In this document: positions 63,498 through 64,000 of the stretch, one piece after another | Numbering within the stretch: position 1 is the first letter of the stretch | Layout of the letters: each line of letters opens with the position of its first letter | Origin: Aldehydirespirator sp965203575 | GTDB lineage: Bacteria; Actinomycetota; Acidimicrobiia; Acidimicrobiales; Aldehydirespiratoraceae | Assembly: GCA_965203575.1 (NCBI GenBank) | Contig: OZ241894.1 | Span: 1,612,001-1,676,000 of the forward strand | DNA length: 64,000 nucleotides | Direction: 5' to 3' | The notes under the pieces: model-generated | Told to the model about the DNA's origin: nothing | The model's database searches: none | What the model saw: the letters and a program-made list of their open reading frames with translations, nothing else | Program-made: the position numbers and the translations under genes

Positions 63498-64000
63498 ATG
63501 CGGGGGGATCGGGAGCGGGCTCGCCGTCACTTGCTGCCGCACTTCACGCGGGGTGATGCGTGGCGTCGTGACGATCTGGTCGTGATCGACCGCGGCGAGG
63601 GCTGCTACGTGTGGGACGCGGACGGGAACCGGTACCTGGACGCCCTGGCCGGCCTGTTCTGCACCAACCTCGGCCACGGCCGCAGCGATCTCACCGCGGC
63701 TGCGTCCAAACAGATGGACAAGCTCGCCTTCTACCCCAATTGGGGGATGGCCCATCCTTCGGCGATCCAGGCCGCGTCGATGATCGCTGCCGCCGCGCCG
63801 GGCGACCTGGACCGGACGTTCTTCGTGAGTTCGGGATCTGAGGCAGTGGAGTCGGCCCTGAAGTTCGCCCGCTGCTATCACCTGGCCAACGGCGAGAAAG
63901 GACGCCACAAGGTGGTGGCTCGCCGGTGGGCCTACCACGGCACGACTCTGGGTGCCCTGGCGCTGACGGGCATTCCCAACTTCCGCGACCCGTTCCTGCC
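63498..64000 (+). CDS. class III (PLP-dependent) aminotransferase, 3' end outside window
   Basis: The first 167 residues are present. DDLVVIDRGEGCYVWDADGNRYLDALAGLFCTNLGHGRSDL, FFVSSGSEAVESALKFARCYH (PLP phosphate-binding GSEA) and RRWAYHGTTLGALALTG are typical of the omega-amino acid/beta-alanine:pyruvate transaminase group. The catalytic Lys lies beyond the window. ATG has AGGAGG 5 nt upstream. It is probably controlled by the inverted repeat just upstream. Confidence 0.9.
   Translation, partial: MRGDRERARRHLLPHFTRGDAWRRDDLVVIDRGEGCYVWDADGNRYLDALAGLFCTNLGHGRSDLTAAASKQMDKLAFYPNWGMAHPSAIQAASMIAAAAPGDLDRTFFVSSGSEAVESALKFARCYHLANGEKGRHKVVARRWAYHGTTLGALALTGIPNFRDPFL

Overview
The window is a chromosomal segment of a high-GC actinobacterium and spans the replication-origin neighbourhood. 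The core gene order (poly(A)-polymerase-family nucleotidyltransferase, ECF sigma/anti-sigma, trxB, trxA, cwlM-like, parB, parA, rsmG, jag, yidC, yidD, rnpA, rpmH, oriC, dnaA, dnaN, recF, dciA, gyrB, gyrA, DUF3566, tRNA-Ile) matches the Mycobacterium tuberculosis origin region in outline. DUF5318, DUF3566 and a BsaP-like protein beside BioB also point to Actinomycetota. I infer an Acidimicrobiia-like lineage, because the TRAP and Liv transporters, the luciferase-like monooxygenase and the lone dehydrogenases look like a marine or soil heterotroph. That placement is inference, not shown.

Layout. 1-2311: end of a membrane histidine kinase. 2316-3551: MpaB/DUF2236 oxygenase. 3640-10093 (minus): a six-gene operon with a glutamine-synthetase-like ligase, a glutamate synthase split into three proteins (amidotransferase, GXGXG and FMN/Fe-S parts), an unrecognised 151-residue protein and a SoxB-like FAD oxidoreductase. 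It resembles the gamma-glutamylmethylamide/N-methylglutamate (gmaS-mgsABC) or glxBCD-glnT systems, but lacks the rest of N-methylglutamate dehydrogenase. 10309-14799: MFS exporter coupled to a luciferase-like monooxygenase, an APH-type kinase and a PaaI-like thioesterase. 14816-18717: TRAP transporter. 18814-19281: orphan PaaD-like protein. 19270-33290 (minus): a long co-oriented run rpsF-ssb-rpsR-rplI-dnaB-(69 aa)-acyl-CoA dehydrogenase-acyl-CoA ligase-livHMKFG-bioB-bsaP. 33595-38089: panB, DUF5318, CCA-type nucleotidyltransferase, histone-deacetylase-like hydrolase and GNAT. 38221-43747: DegV, sigma/anti-sigma, thioredoxin system and a pseudo-amidase of the CwlM type. 43772-49106 (minus): parB, parA with a parS site, rsmG, jag, yidC, yidD, rnpA, rpmH. 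49107-59730: oriC, dnaA, dnaN, recF, dciA, gyrB, gyrA, a TadE-like protein, DUF3566 and tRNA-Ile. 59770-64000: a small membrane protein, an NAD(P)-binding protein, a HisN-like phosphatase, an FMN 2-hydroxyacid dehydrogenase and the start of a class III aminotransferase.

How the genes work together. DnaA, DnaN, DnaB, DciA, SSB, RecF and gyrase cover initiation, helicase loading and supercoiling. ParABS covers origin segregation. RnpA, YidD, YidC and Jag cover RNA processing and membrane insertion. The liv operon joins uptake to CoA activation and acyl-CoA oxidation and then to biotin synthesis.

Two expression themes recur. Several genes without a Shine-Dalgarno sequence have a TAnnnT hexamer exactly 7 or 8 nt before the start codon, which fits leaderless transcripts. 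Two genes (the ECF sigma factor and the CwlM-like protein) have no canonical start codon where homology requires one and appear to begin at AUU and AUC. No CRISPR array, insertion sequence or prophage is visible.
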